DNA of 64,000 bases from Polaromonas sp. C04 (GCF_002002705.1 NZ_MUNS01000041.1:124001-188000); one strand, 5' to 3'. Counted from the first letter of the stretch, positions 13,259-24,559 are shown. The notes: generated by a model from the sequence alone, not told the origin. Program-made: numbers and translations.

Positions 13259-13666
13259 GTGCAAGTTGACATTTCGCTTTCTGACAGCGTCCAAGAGGGG
13301 GAAGTACTCTGCCTGTATCGCGCAAACCAGTGGTCTTCGGCTGAAAAGCCGACACAACTCATGGCCGCACTGCGCGGCTCTCACTCCCTTGTCACTGCGC
13401 GCGTCTCCGGCGAACTCGTGGGGTTAGGAAACGCAATTTCGGACGGACACCTGGTTGTCTACTTCCCCCACATGCTCGTGCTTCCGCGGCTTCACGGGAA
13501 AGGGGTGGGCAGGAAGATGATGCAAGCCTTCCTCGAGAAATATTCCGGTTTCCACCAGTTGATGCTTACGGCTGATGGAGGAGCCGTCGAGTTCTACAAG
13601 GCGCTTGGGTTTGAGCGAGCTGGCAAGACAGAGCCCATGTGGGTCTACGCTGGGACAGAACATTGA
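13259..13666 (+). CDS. GNAT-family N-acetyltransferase
   Basis: A 135-residue acetyl-CoA-dependent acetyltransferase of unknown substrate. The acetyl-CoA loop is LPRLHGKGVGRKMMQAF (about 76-92), with the terminal GGAVEFYKALGFERAG segment typical of the fold. The GTG start at 13259 has an AAGGAGA site 5 bp upstream. Base composition is visibly less GC-rich than recG or oxyR, and the next gene is a small unknown, so this part looks acquired. A TATAGT near 13197 could be a -10 element. Confidence 0.85.
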   Translation: MQVDISLSDSVQEGEVLCLYRANQWSSAEKPTQLMAALRGSHSLVTARVSGELVGLGNAISDGHLVVYFPHMLVLPRLHGKGVGRKMMQAFLEKYSGFHQLMLTADGGAVEFYKALGFERAGKTEPMWVYAGTEH

Positions 13667-13763
13667 GCAGACAGGTCGAGTACGGCTGTCGACCAAAACC
13701 CGACCTTCCGACCAGCTGCGAAAATTCGTTCATCCGGTGATCCTCAACTGAAAAGGCAAAGAA

Positions 13764-14084
13764 ATGTTCAAGGTACTGGGAAAGGAAGGCCGCACAGTTC
13801 CGCTCATCTGTTGCGACGTGTGCGGAAGTTGGATCGACGACATCGGCCACGGAGCAGCGGTCTTCGAATCGCCTCGTGCTGAGGGTGAATCCCAAGCGGT
13901 CACCATGGTTCACAAGGGCGCATGCCACGACAAAGCCGAGCAGCAACTTCGCGCCCATAGCAAGGTGACAGGGTGGCAGGAGCTTGGACGCTACCTGATG
14001 GACGCTTTGCACAACGGCGGCCTCACACTCGACGCCATGAATGCAGCCAAGGACCGAGATGATGAGTTCGGCGGCCCTCTATAG
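13764..14084 (+). CDS. Small hypothetical protein with a Cys motif
   Basis: A 106-residue protein that I do not recognise. It begins MFKVLGKEG and has closely spaced cysteines (ICCDVCGSW, about residues 15-23) and a later GACHDKAEQQL, which together could hold a metal. The C-terminal half looks helical and charged. No signal peptide or membrane segment is visible. It is preceded by an AAGG sequence and by 97 bp after the acetyltransferase. It shares the lower GC of that gene. Confidence 0.6.
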   Translation: MFKVLGKEGRTVPLICCDVCGSWIDDIGHGAAVFESPRAEGESQAVTMVHKGACHDKAEQQLRAHSKVTGWQELGRYLMDALHNGGLTLDAMNAAKDRDDEFGGPL

Positions 14085-14240
14085 GACCCGTAGCAACCAA
14101 ATCTTACTGTGCAGTGTCCGCTTTCGAGCCGAGACCAATGTCGGGCGCATAGCGGTAGTCAGTTCTCAAATGGCGGTTGAGCGGTTTCTCAGAAAGTTGT
14201 TTCGCTGACAGGCCCGCACCGGTGGACGCACAATAGCGTC

Positions 14241-15194
14241 ATGACCTTGACCGAACTCAAATACATCGTGGCCGTTGCCCGCGAAAAGCACTTCGGCAAA
14301 GCCGCCGAGGCCTGCTATGTCTCGCAGCCGACGCTGTCGGTCGCCATCAAGAAGCTCGAGGACGAGCTCGAGGTCAAGCTGTTCGAGCGCGCTGCCGCCG
14401 AGGTCACGGTCACGCCACTGGGCGAGGAGATCGTGCGCCAGGCGCAAAGCGTGCTGGAGCAGGCCGCCAACATCAAGGAGATCGCCAAGCGCGGCAAGGA
14501 CCCGCTGGCGGGCGCGCTGGGCCTGGGCATCATCTACACCATCGGCCCCTATCTGTTGCCGGACCTGGTGCGCCAGGCCATCGCCCACACGCCGCAAATG
14601 CCGCTGATGCTGCAGGAGAATTTCACGGTGAAGCTGCTGGAGATGCTGCGCACCGGCGAGATCGACTGCGCCATCATGGCCGAGCCGTTTCCCGACACCG
14701 GGCTGGCGATCGCGCCGCTGTACGACGAGCCGTTTTTCGCGGCCGTGCCGTACAACCACCCGCTGGCCGCGCAAAGCACCATCACGTCGGAAGCGCTCAA
14801 GAAGGAGACCATGCTGCTGCTGGGCACGGGCCACTGCTTTCGCGACCACGTGCTCGAGGTCTGCCCCGAGTTTGCGCGCTTCTCCAGCGATGCCGAGGGC
14901 ATCCGCAAGAGCTTCGAGGGCTCGTCGCTGGAGACCATCAAGCACATGGTGGCGTCCGGCATGGGCGTGACGCTGGTGCCGCGCCTGTCGATCCCGAAGG
15001 AGGCGTTGCATCCCGGGTCGAAACGCAAGCACCTTGACCAGGCCTACGTCAAGTACCTGCCGTTCGATGGCGACCCGCCCACGCGCCGCGTGGTGCTGGC
15101 CTGGCGCCGCAGCTTTACGCGCTACGAGGCCATCGCCGCGCTGCGCAACGCCATCTACGCCTGCGAACTGCCGGGCGTGAAACGTTTGTCCTGA
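14241..15194 (+). CDS. oxyR: Hydrogen-peroxide-sensing LysR-type regulator OxyR
   Basis: Redox-responsive transcription factor that activates peroxide defences. The 317-residue protein has an N-terminal winged helix ([19 protein letters not shown]) and a substrate-binding-like domain. The two sensing cysteines are in [17 protein letters not shown] at residues 199 and 208, the same numbering as E. coli OxyR. It is followed after 13 bp by ubiA in the same direction. No catalase or peroxidase gene is adjacent here. Confidence 0.93.
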   Translation: MTLTELKYIVAVAREKHFGKAAEACYVSQPTLSVAIKKLEDELEVKLFERAAAEVTVTPLGEEIVRQAQSVLEQAANIKEIAKRGKDPLAGALGLGIIYTIGPYLLPDLVRQAIAHTPQMPLMLQENFTVKLLEMLRTGEIDCAIMAEPFPDTGLAIAPLYDEPFFAAVPYNHPLAAQSTITSEALKKETMLLLGTGHCFRDHVLEVCPEFARFSSDAEGIRKSFEGSSLETIKHMVASGMGVTLVPRLSIPKEALHPGSKRKHLDQAYVKYLPFDGDPPTRRVVLAWRRSFTRYEAIAALRNAIYACELPGVKRLS

Positions 15195-15207
15195 GGAGAG
15201 TGCGACC

Positions 15208-16098
15208 ATGACGCCTGCACAAGCCGGCACTCCGGCGCCGCTGCGCCGCAAGATCGGCCTGTACCTGGACCTGATCCGCTGGAGCCGGCCCGCGGGCTGG
15301 CTGCTGCTGCTGTGGCCGACCCTGAGCGGCTTGTGGATCGCGGCCGGCGGCTTCCCGGGCTGGCATTTGCTGGGGGTGTTCACGCTGGGCACCATCCTGA
15401 TGCGCAGCGCCGGCTGCTGCATCAACGACGTGGCCGACCGCGAGTTCGACCGCCACGTCAAGCGCACGGCGCAGCGGCCCGTGACCACCGGCGCGATATC
15501 GGTAAAAGAGGCGCTGGGCTTTGGCGCGCTGCTGGCGCTGCTGGCCTTCGCGCTGGTGCTGACCACCAACACCGTCACGGTCTTGTGGTCGTTTGCCGCG
15601 CTCGCCATCACGCTGGTCTATCCCTATGCCAAGCGCTTTGTCTCGATGCCGCAGGCGGTCCTGGGCGTGGCCTTCAGCTTTGGCATTCCGATGGCCTTTG
15701 CCGCCGTGCAGTCGCGGGTGCCGCCACTGGCCTGGGTGCTGCTGCTGGGCAACCTGTTCTGGGTGCTGGCGTACGACACCGAGTACGCCATGGTGGACCG
15801 CGACGACGATCTCAAGATCGGCATGAAGACCTCGGCCATCACGCTGGGGCGCCTCGACGTGCCGGTGGTCACCACGAGTTACCTGATTTTTATGCTTATT
15901 TGGGCTGTAGCCCTTGCTGGGTATTCGCTAGGCGCTATTTTTTATATAGCGATCGGACTGGCGCTGGTGCAGGTCGTCTGGCACTACACGCTGATCCGCA
16001 CGCGCTCGCGCGACGGCTGCTTCAAGGCCTTCCGGCTCAATCACTGGCTCGGCTTGACCATGTTCGCTGGCATCGCCTTGTCTTATGCACTGCGCTGA
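15208..16098 (+). CDS. ubiA: 4-hydroxybenzoate polyprenyltransferase
   Basis: Membrane prenyltransferase that attaches the polyprenyl tail to 4-hydroxybenzoate in ubiquinone synthesis. The 296-residue protein has the two aspartate motifs [12 protein letters not shown] and [12 protein letters not shown] and about eight hydrophobic segments. One late transmembrane segment (about residues 229-251) is partly encoded by a 44-bp dispersed repeat. Its TGA stop directly abuts the proC stop on the other strand with no base between. Confidence 0.95.
   Translation: MTPAQAGTPAPLRRKIGLYLDLIRWSRPAGWLLLLWPTLSGLWIAAGGFPGWHLLGVFTLGTILMRSAGCCINDVADREFDRHVKRTAQRPVTTGAISVKEALGFGALLALLAFALVLTTNTVTVLWSFAALAITLVYPYAKRFVSMPQAVLGVAFSFGIPMAFAAVQSRVPPLAWVLLLGNLFWVLAYDTEYAMVDRDDDLKIGMKTSAITLGRLDVPVVTTSYLIFMLIWAVALAGYSLGAIFYIAIGLALVQVVWHYTLIRTRSRDGCFKAFRLNHWLGLTMFAGIALSYALR
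15907..15950 (+). repeat. 44-bp dispersed element, copy inside ubiA
   Basis: Begins GTAGCCCTTGC and ends ATATAGC. It aligns without gaps over 44 bases to copies at 17262-17305 and 58597-58640, and over 43 bases to 34591-34633, the conserved parts being the TAGCCC start, a central GCAAG/GCTAG block and the TAGC end. It is AT-rich against its GC-rich gene and is read in frame as part of a hydrophobic helix. Confidence 0.7.
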
Positions 16099-16938
16099 TC
16101 AATCCGCGCCGAACTCGTCGCCCAGTTCGCGCGCGCGCTGCTGGGCCGCGTGCATGGCGCGCATGAACAGCGTCTTCACCTTGTCCTGCTCCATCGAAGT
16201 GATCGCGGCGTAGGTGGTACCGCCCTTGGAGGTGACGCGCTGGCGCAGCACCTCGGGCGGCTCGCCCCCGGCACGCGCCAGCTCGGACGCGCCCACAAAG
16301 GTGCCAACGGCCAGCTGCTGCGCCTGTGCGTGCGGCAGGCCCATGTCAACCCCGGCCTGCGTCATGGCCTCGATGAAATAAAACACATAGGCCGGCCCCG
16401 AGCCCGACAGCGCCGTCACGGCATCCAGTTGCACCTCCTGCTCGACCCACAGGCACTCGCCGGTCGGGGCCAGCACGCGCTCGACTTGCTGCCGGTCCGC
16501 GCTGGTGGCGGCGGCGCGCGCGAACAGCGCCGTCATGCCCTTGCCCACCAGCGCGGGTGTGTTGGGCATGGCGCGCACCACGCGCTCGGTGCCGAGCCAG
16601 CGCGCGATGCTGTCCGAGCGAATACCGGCCGCCACGCTCAGGTGCAAGGCATTTTGGGTATGGGGGGCCGTCTGCAGTGCGGCCTCCTTGAAGGTCTGCG
16701 GCTTGACGGCCCAGACTACCAGCGCGGCCTGTTCGAGCTTTGCCGTGGGCGCGGCCTGCGCCGTCAGGCCGAACTGGCCCCGCAGCTTGTCGCGCGCCTC
16801 GGGAAATGGTTCCACCACGTCGATCTGGCCGGGCGCGAGGCCCTGCTTGATCAGGCCGCCGATGATGGCGCTGGCCATGTTGCCGCCGCCGATGAAGGCG
16901 ATGCGGTCGCTGCCGGGGGTGGAGGTGCTGGTGGTCAT
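16099..16938 (-). CDS. proC: Pyrroline-5-carboxylate reductase
   Basis: NAD(P)H-dependent last step of proline synthesis. The 279-residue protein has the Rossmann motif IAFIGGGNMASAIIGGL near the N-terminus, VWAVKPQ, and the C-terminal block SGSGPAYVFYFIEAM with RVTSKGGTTYAAI. The ATG at 16938 is preferred; a TTG at 16953 would add five residues. It converges on ubiA with no intergenic base. Confidence 0.95.
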   Translation of the reverse strand: MTTSTSTPGSDRIAFIGGGNMASAIIGGLIKQGLAPGQIDVVEPFPEARDKLRGQFGLTAQAAPTAKLEQAALVVWAVKPQTFKEAALQTAPHTQNALHLSVAAGIRSDSIARWLGTERVVRAMPNTPALVGKGMTALFARAAATSADRQQVERVLAPTGECLWVEQEVQLDAVTALSGSGPAYVFYFIEAMTQAGVDMGLPHAQAQQLAVGTFVGASELARAGGEPPEVLRQRVTSKGGTTYAAITSMEQDKVKTLFMRAMHAAQQRARELGDEFGAD

Positions 16939-17063
16939 AACTGTGTCATCCAAAAAAGTTCGGGGCCGCCATCACATCGGCGGGATCGGGCCGCCGTTGA
17001 ACGGGGCGTTGCTGGCAAACACCAGTGCGCGGCGGCCCGGCCTTGCGCTACCCTCGTCTCCTT

Positions 17064-18638
<1,575 letters not shown>

Positions 18639-18669
18639 ATTACCCCGGACTGCAGGGACAATCGCGCCC

Positions 18670-20268
18670 ATGACCGCTGCACCCCCGCCCCTGGCCACCC
18701 GGCGCGAAGACCTGATGGCCCGCCTGGCCGAGCCGCACCAATACGATGTGGCCGTCATTGGCGGCGGTGCCACCGGGCTGGGTGTGGCGCTGGATGCCGC
18801 GGCGCGTGGCTTCAGCGTGGTGCTGGTCGAGTCATACGATTTCGCCAAGGGCACATCGTCGCGCGCCACCAAGCTGGTGCATGGCGGCGTGCGTTACCTG
18901 GCGCAGGGCAATATTTCACTGGTGCGGGAGGCGCTGCACGAACGCACCCGGCTGCTGCACAACGCTCCGCACCTGGCCACGCCGCTGCCGTTCGTGATGC
19001 CGTCCTACAAATTGTGGGAAACCCCGTTTTATGGCGCCGGCCTGGTGATCTATGACGCGCTTGCCGGCCAGGCCGGTCTGGGCAAGACAGAATTTTTGAG
19101 CCGCGCGAAAACCCTGCGCTACCTGCCCACGGCGCAGCCGCGCGGCCTCAAGGGCGGCGTGATGTACTGGGACGGCCAGTTCGACGACGCGCGGCTGGCG
19201 CTGGCGCTGGCGCGCACGGCGGCACAGCGCGGCGCCTTGCTGGTCAACTACTGCGCGGCGACCGATCTCATCCACGAGGACGGCAAGGTGGCAGGGCTGA
19301 CCTGCGAGGACCGCGAGACCGGGCGCCGCTACACGCTGCGCTCGCGCTGCGTGATCAATGCCGCGGGCGTCTGGGTGGACGAACTGCGCCAGAAGGATGG
19401 CGAAGCGATCGGGCGCCTCGCCAAACCCATGGTGGCGCCCAGCCAGGGCGTGCACATCGTGGTGGACCGTGCGTTTTTGCCGGGCGACCACGCGCTGCTG
19501 GTGCCGCGGACCGCCGATGGCCGCGTGCTGTTCGCCGTGCCGTGGCTGGGCCAGGTCATTCTGGGCACCACCGACACGCCGCGCCAAGACCTGGCGCGCG
19601 AGCCCGAGCCGTTCAGGGAAGAGGTCGAGTTCATCCTGCGCGAGGCGGCCCGGTACCTGAGCCGGGCGCCGACCCGCGCCGACGTGAAAAGCATCTGGGT
19701 CGGCCTGCGCCCGCTGGTCAAGCCGCCCGATGACGACGGCGACAACACCAAGGGCCTGAGCCGCGAACACACCGTGCTGGTGAGCCGCGGCGGCCTGGTG
19801 ACGGTGACGGGCGGCAAATGGACCACGTACCGCGCCATGGCCGAAGATGTGCTGGAAAAATGTTTCGACGCCTCCCTGCTGGCAAGGAAAAGATCGGGAG
19901 TAACTGCTGACTTGCTGCTGGTGGGCGGCGACGGCGTGGCCCGGACGAAGCGCCCCAGCATCAGCGATCCGCCCGGGCTGCACGCCTATGGCAGCGAGCA
20001 GGGCGCCGTGCTGTCCCTGCCCGGTGCGGATGTACCGCTGGGCGGCGGCCTGAGCGAAGCCATGGTGCGCTTTGCCGCCCGTTATGAGTACGCGAGAGTC
20101 GTGGAAGACGTGCTGGCACGGCGCTCGCGCCTGCTGTTTCTGGATGCCCGGCTGGCCGGCTCCATGGCCCAAACCGTCGGCGCCATCCTGGCGCAGGAGA
20201 CGGGAATCGACCCCCGGATCGGGGCGTTTACGGAGCTGGCGCAACATTATTTGCATCTGCCCGACTAA
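18670..20268 (+). CDS. glpD: Aerobic glycerol-3-phosphate dehydrogenase
   Basis: FAD-dependent, membrane-associated enzyme that oxidises glycerol-3-phosphate to dihydroxyacetone phosphate and feeds electrons to ubiquinone. The 532-residue protein has the FAD motif VIGGGATGLGVALDAAARG (about residues 29-47), SSRATKLVHGGVRYL and the C-terminal GLVTVTGGKWTTYRAM block. The ATG at 18670 is 31 bp after the glpK stop; an earlier in-frame start at 18538 would overlap glpK with a nonsense-like N-terminus. Together with glpK it completes glycerol entry into glycolysis. Confidence 0.95.
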   Translation: MTAAPPPLATRREDLMARLAEPHQYDVAVIGGGATGLGVALDAAARGFSVVLVESYDFAKGTSSRATKLVHGGVRYLAQGNISLVREALHERTRLLHNAPHLATPLPFVMPSYKLWETPFYGAGLVIYDALAGQAGLGKTEFLSRAKTLRYLPTAQPRGLKGGVMYWDGQFDDARLALALARTAAQRGALLVNYCAATDLIHEDGKVAGLTCEDRETGRRYTLRSRCVINAAGVWVDELRQKDGEAIGRLAKPMVAPSQGVHIVVDRAFLPGDHALLVPRTADGRVLFAVPWLGQVILGTTDTPRQDLAREPEPFREEVEFILREAARYLSRAPTRADVKSIWVGLRPLVKPPDDDGDNTKGLSREHTVLVSRGGLVTVTGGKWTTYRAMAEDVLEKCFDASLLARKRSGVTADLLLVGGDGVARTKRPSISDPPGLHAYGSEQGAVLSLPGADVPLGGGLSEAMVRFAARYEYARVVEDVLARRSRLLFLDARLAGSMAQTVGAILAQETGIDPRIGAFTELAQHYLHLPD

Positions 20269-20274
20269 GCGTGT

Positions 20275-20303
20275 TTGACGGCGCCTGAAAAGACGTGCAT
20301 AAT
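20275..20303 (+). promoter_or_regulatory. Sigma-70 promoter of the spc ribosomal operon
   Basis: TTGACG (20275-20280) and CATAAT (20298-20303) are separated by 17 bp, a near-consensus housekeeping promoter. It lies just after glpD and 140 bp before rplN, with no other candidate in between. A GCTTCGC/GCGAAGC hairpin (20309-20330) starts almost at the expected transcript 5' end. Confidence 0.75.
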
Positions 20304-20308
20304 AGCAG

Positions 20309-20330
20309 GCTTCGCTTGAAAAGGCGAAGC
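20309..20330 (+). promoter_or_regulatory. Hairpin in the rplN leader
   Basis: Seven-base arms GCTTCGC and GCGAAGC around an 8-base loop, only a few bases downstream of the -10 element. It would lie at the 5' end of the leader RNA, where it could protect the transcript or take part in ribosomal-protein feedback. Only position and symmetry support it. Confidence 0.45.
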
Positions 20331-20442
20331 TTCTGCCCAGCATAAGCGCCGTGAGTGGTTCATGGTGCGAACGACGGGCCCAAGACTGATCGGGGTGTTT
20401 TTGGCTGTCAAAGACCCCCTGGTGCAAGTTGGGAATATTGAA

Positions 20443-20811
20443 ATGATCCAGACTGAATCACGGTTAGAAGTTGCCGACAATACCGGCGCGAAATCCGTCC
20501 TGTGCATCAAGGTGCTGGGCGGGTCCAAGCGTCGCTATGCCAGCGTTGGCGACATCATCAAGGTGAGCATTAAAGAAGCTGCTCCGCGCGGCCGCGTCAA
20601 AAAAGGCGAGGTGTACAGCGCGGTGGTGGTGCGTACGGCCAAGGGCATTCGTCGCAGCGACGGCTCCCTGGTCAAATTCGATGGCAACGCGGCTGTGTTG
20701 CTGAACAACAAGCTGGAGCCCATTGGCACCCGCATCTTCGGCCCGGTGACGCGTGAACTGCGCACCGAGAAGTTCATGAAGATCGTGTCCCTGGCTCCTG
20801 AAGTTCTGTAA
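20443..20811 (+). CDS. rplN: 50S ribosomal protein L14
   Basis: Large-subunit protein contacting 16S rRNA at the intersubunit bridge. The 122-residue protein starts [18 protein letters not shown] at 20443, the standard family start; an upstream in-frame ATG at 20362 lies inside the leader and is rejected. It is the first gene of a spc-type operon whose S10-operon half (ending rpsQ) is not upstream here, since glpD precedes it and the gene has its own promoter. Confidence 0.98.
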   Translation: MIQTESRLEVADNTGAKSVLCIKVLGGSKRRYASVGDIIKVSIKEAAPRGRVKKGEVYSAVVVRTAKGIRRSDGSLVKFDGNAAVLLNNKLEPIGTRIFGPVTRELRTEKFMKIVSLAPEVL

Positions 20812-20820
20812 GGACTCGCC

Positions 20821-21141
20821 ATGAACAAGATTCGCAAAGGCGACCAGGTCATCGTGCTCACGGGGCGCGATAAAGGCAAGCGTGGCACGGTATCGCTGCG
20901 CAAGGATGACTCCCATCTGCTGGTCGAGGGCATCAACCTGGTGAAAAAACACACCAAGCCCAATCCCCTCAAGGGAACGACAGGCGGCATTGTTGAAAAA
21001 GTAATGCCGATTCACCAGTCCAATGTGGCCATTTTCAATGCCGCCACGGGCAAGGCGGATCGTGTGGGCATCAAGCTGCAGGCCGATGGCAAACGCGTGC
21101 GCGTTTACAAGTCCAGCGGCGAAGAAATCAAGGTGGCATGA
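20821..21141 (+). CDS. rplX: 50S ribosomal protein L24
   Basis: Assembly-initiating large-subunit protein. 106 residues with the KOW-type N-terminus [29 protein letters not shown] provides the ribosome-binding site 9 bp after rplN. Its TGA overlaps an ATG (ATGA at 21138) that could also start rplE, so the two are closely coupled. Confidence 0.98.
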   Translation: MNKIRKGDQVIVLTGRDKGKRGTVSLRKDDSHLLVEGINLVKKHTKPNPLKGTTGGIVEKVMPIHQSNVAIFNAATGKADRVGIKLQADGKRVRVYKSSGEEIKVA

Positions 21142-21143
21142 CC

Positions 21144-21683
21144 ATGGCACGACTCCAACAACATTACCGCGAAAAAGTGGCCCCCGAGCTGATGGCCAAG
21201 TTTGGCTACACCTCGCCCATGCAGGTGCCGCGCCTGACCAAGATCACGCTCAACATGGGCGTGAGCGAGGCGGTCTCCGACAAGAAGGTCATGGACAGCG
21301 CGGTCAGCGACCTGTCCAAGATTGCGGGCCAGAAGCCCGTGGTGACCGTGGCCAAGAAGGCGATCGCGGGTTTCAAGATCCGCGAAGGCCAGGCCATCGG
21401 CTGCATGGTCACGCTGCGCGGCGTGCAGATGTACGAGTTCCTGGACCGTTTCGTCACCGTGGCCCTGCCGCGCGTGCGCGACTTCCGCGGCATTTCCGGG
21501 CGCGCGTTCGACGGCCGTGGCAACTACAACATCGGCGTTAAAGAGCAGATTATTTTCCCTGAGATCGAGTACGACAAGGTCGATGCCTTGCGCGGTCTCA
21601 ATATCAGCATCACCACGACGGCCAAGAACGACGAAGAGTGCAAGGCACTGCTCGCGGGCTTCCGTTTCCCGTTCAAGAACTGA
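21144..21683 (+). CDS. rplE: 50S ribosomal protein L5
   Basis: Binds 5S rRNA in the central protuberance. 179 residues from [11 protein letters not shown], the family's usual start, or 181 from the overlapping ATG at 21138. Conserved [13 protein letters not shown] and [17 protein letters not shown] are present. Confidence 0.97.
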   Translation: MARLQQHYREKVAPELMAKFGYTSPMQVPRLTKITLNMGVSEAVSDKKVMDSAVSDLSKIAGQKPVVTVAKKAIAGFKIREGQAIGCMVTLRGVQMYEFLDRFVTVALPRVRDFRGISGRAFDGRGNYNIGVKEQIIFPEIEYDKVDALRGLNISITTTAKNDEECKALLAGFRFPFKN

Positions 21684-21691
21684 GGTGACGT

Positions 21692-21997
21692 GTGGCTAAA
21701 ATGGCTTTGATCGAGCGCGAGCTCAAGCGAGACAAACTGGTCGCCAAGTACGCGAAAAAACACGCGGAACTGAAGGCTATCTCCAACGACGCCAAGCGCA
21801 GCGATGAAGAGCGCGCGGCGGCCCGTCTGGGTCTGCAAAAACTCCCGCGCAATGCGAACCCGACGCGCCAGCGCAACCGCTGCGCGATCACGGGTCGTCC
21901 GCGTGGAACATTCCGCCAATTCGGTCTGGCTCGCGCCAAGATCCGTGAAATGGCTTTCGCTGGCGATATCCCCGGTATCGTCAAGGCGAGCTGGTAA
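21692..21997 (+). CDS. rpsN: 30S ribosomal protein S14, zinc-free type
   Basis: Small-subunit head protein. The 101-residue form has only one cysteine in [17 protein letters not shown], so it is the long, zinc-independent version. GTG start with GAGGTGA just upstream, 8 bp after rplE. Confidence 0.98.
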   Translation: MAKMALIERELKRDKLVAKYAKKHAELKAISNDAKRSDEERAAARLGLQKLPRNANPTRQRNRCAITGRPRGTFRQFGLARAKIREMAFAGDIPGIVKASW

Positions 21998-22016
21998 GCA
22001 AGGCAGGAGATTAAAC

Positions 22017-22412
22017 ATGAGCATGAGTGATCCCATTGCCGATCTGCTGACCCGCATCCGCAATGCACAAATGGTGGCCAAAGTCACCGTGTCGGTGCCT
22101 TCTTCCAAGGTGAAGGTGGCCATTGCGCAGGTCTTGAAAGACGAAGGCTACATCGACGGCTTCCAGGTGAAAACCGAAGCCGGCAAGAGCGAACTTGAAA
22201 TCGCCCTGAAGTACTACGCCGGTCGCCCCGTGATCGAGCGTATCGAGCGCGTCAGCCGTCCTGGCCTGCGCGTGTACAAGGGCCACGACGCCATTCCACA
22301 GGTCATGAATGGCCTGGGCGTGGCGATTGTCACCACGCCGCAAGGGGTGATGACGGACCGCAAGGCGCGCGCGACCGGTATCGGTGGCGAAGTGCTGTGC
22401 TACGTAGCTTAA
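22017..22412 (+). CDS. rpsH: 30S ribosomal protein S8
   Basis: Binds the central domain of 16S rRNA; in E. coli it is also the translational repressor of the spc operon. 131 residues from [18 protein letters not shown], with the C-terminal [17 protein letters not shown]. An AGGAGA ribosome-binding site precedes the ATG; an in-frame upstream start at 21804 would overlap rpsN and is rejected. Confidence 0.98.
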   Translation: MSMSDPIADLLTRIRNAQMVAKVTVSVPSSKVKVAIAQVLKDEGYIDGFQVKTEAGKSELEIALKYYAGRPVIERIERVSRPGLRVYKGHDAIPQVMNGLGVAIVTTPQGVMTDRKARATGIGGEVLCYVA

Positions 22413-22436
22413 TCGCGGCATTGAGGAGAAACTGAA

Positions 22437-22970
22437 ATGTCTCGTGTAGGAAAAATGCCGGTGATCGTCCCCGCAGGTGTGGATGTGTCGATCAAGGAAG
22501 ACCAGATCAGTGTCAAGGGCACGGGCGGCACTTTGCTGCTGGCACAGAACGCGCTGGTCAAGATTGCAAGCGACGCGGGCAAACTGAGTTTTGCCCCGGC
22601 GAACGACTCGCGTGAAGCGAATGCCATGAGCGGCACCATGCGCCAGCTCGTGAACAACATGGTGGTTGGCGTGACCAAGGGTTTCGAGAAGAAACTCAGT
22701 CTCGTGGGCGTTGGCTTCAAGGCCCAGGCGCAAGGCGCCAAGCTGAACCTGTCGGTGGGTTTTTCCCATCCGGTGAACAAGGATATGCCGGCCGGTATTA
22801 CGGTGGCGACGCCGGTTCCCACGGAAATCGTGATCAAGGGTGCCGACCGTCAGCGCGTCGGGCAGGTGGCTGCCGAGATTCGTGCGATTCGTCCGCCCGA
22901 GCCCTACAAGGGCAAGGGCATCCGTTATGCGGATGAGAAGATCACGATCAAAGAAACCAAGAAGAAATAA
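22437..22970 (+). CDS. rplF: 50S ribosomal protein L6
   Basis: Large-subunit protein near the factor-binding site. 177 residues, starting [17 protein letters not shown] and ending with the conserved [15 protein letters not shown] block. GAGGAGA precedes the ATG. Confidence 0.98.
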   Translation: MSRVGKMPVIVPAGVDVSIKEDQISVKGTGGTLLLAQNALVKIASDAGKLSFAPANDSREANAMSGTMRQLVNNMVVGVTKGFEKKLSLVGVGFKAQAQGAKLNLSVGFSHPVNKDMPAGITVATPVPTEIVIKGADRQRVGQVAAEIRAIRPPEPYKGKGIRYADEKITIKETKKK

Positions 22971-22981
22971 GGAGCTGCAAC

Positions 22982-23347
22982 ATGTTGACCAAAAAAGAGC
23001 AGCGTCTTCGCCGGTCCCGCCAGACCCGGATTCGTATTGCAGCCCAGGGCGTGGCACGTTTGACGGTGAACCGCACCAACCTGCATATCTATGCCAGCGT
23101 CATTTCCGGCGACGGCACCAAGGTTCTGGCGACCGCATCGACGGCACAGGCCGAAGTTCGCAAATCCCTCGGCGGCGCCGGCAAAGGTGGCAATGCGGCC
23201 GCGGCCCAGACCATCGGCAAGCTGATTGCCGAGAAGGCCAGGGCGGCTGGTGTTGAAAAAGTAGCCTTTGACCGGGCCGGGTTTGCATACCACGGCCGCG
23301 TCAAGGCGTTGGCTGATGCGGCACGCGCGGCCGGCTTGCAGTTCTAA
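22982..23347 (+). CDS. rplR: 50S ribosomal protein L18
   Basis: Helps bring 5S rRNA into the large subunit with L5. 121 residues with the basic N-terminus [12 protein letters not shown] and C-terminal [27 protein letters not shown] lies before the ATG and overlaps the rplF stop region. Confidence 0.98.
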   Translation: MLTKKEQRLRRSRQTRIRIAAQGVARLTVNRTNLHIYASVISGDGTKVLATASTAQAEVRKSLGGAGKGGNAAAAQTIGKLIAEKARAAGVEKVAFDRAGFAYHGRVKALADAARAAGLQF

Positions 23348-23364
23348 GCGGATCGGAATTAAAA

Positions 23365-23895
23365 ATGGCTAAAGTTCAAGCAAGAATGCAGGGTAAGGGT
23401 CAGAACGACGGCCCCGAAGACGGCCTGCGCGAAAAGATGATCGCGATCAACCGCGTGACCAAGGTGGTCAAGGGCGGTCGTATTCTCGGCTTTGCTGCGT
23501 TGACGGTGGTGGGCGATGGCGATGGCCGCGTCGGCATGGGCAAGGGCAAGTCAAAAGAAGTGCCGGCTGCCGTGCAAAAGGCCATGGAAGAAGCGCGCCG
23601 CAACCTGACCAAGGTGTCGCTGCGCAATGGCACGATTCACCACAAGGTGAACGGCCACCATGGTGCCGCAAACGTGATGATGGCGCCAGCCCCCAAGGGT
23701 ACCGGCATCATCGCGGGCGGCCCGATGCGCGCCGTGTTCGAGGTCATGGGTGTCACCGACATCGTGGCCAAGAGCCATGGCTCGTCCAATCCCTACAACA
23801 TGGTTCGCGCCACGCTGGATGCGCTCGCCCACTCCACCACTGCGTCGGACGTGGCGGCCAAGCGCGGCAAGACCGTCGAAGAACTCTTCGCTTAA
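23365..23895 (+). CDS. rpsE: 30S ribosomal protein S5
   Basis: Decoding-fidelity protein of the small subunit. 176 residues with the RNA-binding fold ([18 protein letters not shown]) and the C-terminal [15 protein letters not shown]. The ribosome-binding site is weak (GGATCGG). Confidence 0.98.
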   Translation: MAKVQARMQGKGQNDGPEDGLREKMIAINRVTKVVKGGRILGFAALTVVGDGDGRVGMGKGKSKEVPAAVQKAMEEARRNLTKVSLRNGTIHHKVNGHHGAANVMMAPAPKGTGIIAGGPMRAVFEVMGVTDIVAKSHGSSNPYNMVRATLDALAHSTTASDVAAKRGKTVEELFA

Positions 23896-23909
23896 CCGGG
23901 AGTTTCACT

Positions 23910-24092
23910 ATGACAACGCTACAAACAGTCAAGGTCCAGCTGGTGCGCAGCCCGATCGGTTGCAAGGAATCGCACCGCGCCACGGTGCGCGGCCTGGGTC
24001 TGCGCAAGGTCAACAGCACGAGCGAGTTGAAGGACACGCCCGAAGTTCGCGGCATGATTAACAAGATCAGTTATCTGGTCAAAGTGCTCTGA
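23910..24092 (+). CDS. rpmD: 50S ribosomal protein L30
   Basis: Small large-subunit protein, 60 residues, with the characteristic [20 protein letters not shown] and [16 protein letters not shown] site precedes the ATG, 14 bp after rpsE. Confidence 0.97.
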   Translation: MTTLQTVKVQLVRSPIGCKESHRATVRGLGLRKVNSTSELKDTPEVRGMINKISYLVKVL

Positions 24093-24103
24093 AGGGCAAG
24101 ACG

Positions 24104-24535
24104 ATGGAACTCAATGGCATCAAGCCCGCAGAGGGCGCAAAGCACGCCAAGCGGCGTGTCGGACGTGGGATTGGATCGGGCCTGGGCAAGACCGCGGGTC
24201 GTGGCCACAAGGGTCAGAAGTCGCGCGCCGGTGGCTATCACAAAGTGGGCTTTGAAGGCGGCCAGATGCCGCTGCAACGCCGCCTGCCGAAACGCGGCTT
24301 CAAATCCCAGCTTTTGCAATTCAATGCCGAGATCACTCTCGGCGCGCTCGAGCGCCTGGGCGCCGCCGAAGTGGACCTGCTGTCCCTGAAGCAGGCGGGC
24401 CTCGTGGGTGAGTTGATCAAGGTGGTCAAGGTGATCAAGTCGGGCTCGATCGACAAGGCTGTCAAGCTCAACGGGATCGGTGCCACTGCGGGTGCCAAGG
24501 CTGCGATCGAAGCGGCCGGCGGCAGCGTCGCCTGA
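24104..24535 (+). CDS. rplO: 50S ribosomal protein L15
   Basis: Late assembly protein of the large subunit. 143 residues with the Gly/Lys/Arg-rich N-terminus [20 protein letters not shown] and [18 protein letters not shown]. It is followed after 24 bp by secY as in other spc operons. Confidence 0.98.
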   Translation: MELNGIKPAEGAKHAKRRVGRGIGSGLGKTAGRGHKGQKSRAGGYHKVGFEGGQMPLQRRLPKRGFKSQLLQFNAEITLGALERLGAAEVDLLSLKQAGLVGELIKVVKVIKSGSIDKAVKLNGIGATAGAKAAIEAAGGSVA

Positions 24536-24559
24536 ATTCACGCTTGAAAGAGATCATCA

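Noticed and set aside
14166-15611. 481-codon open frame antisense to oxyR and ubiA
   Set aside because: Covers two conserved genes on the other strand and shows no domain or ribosome-binding site.
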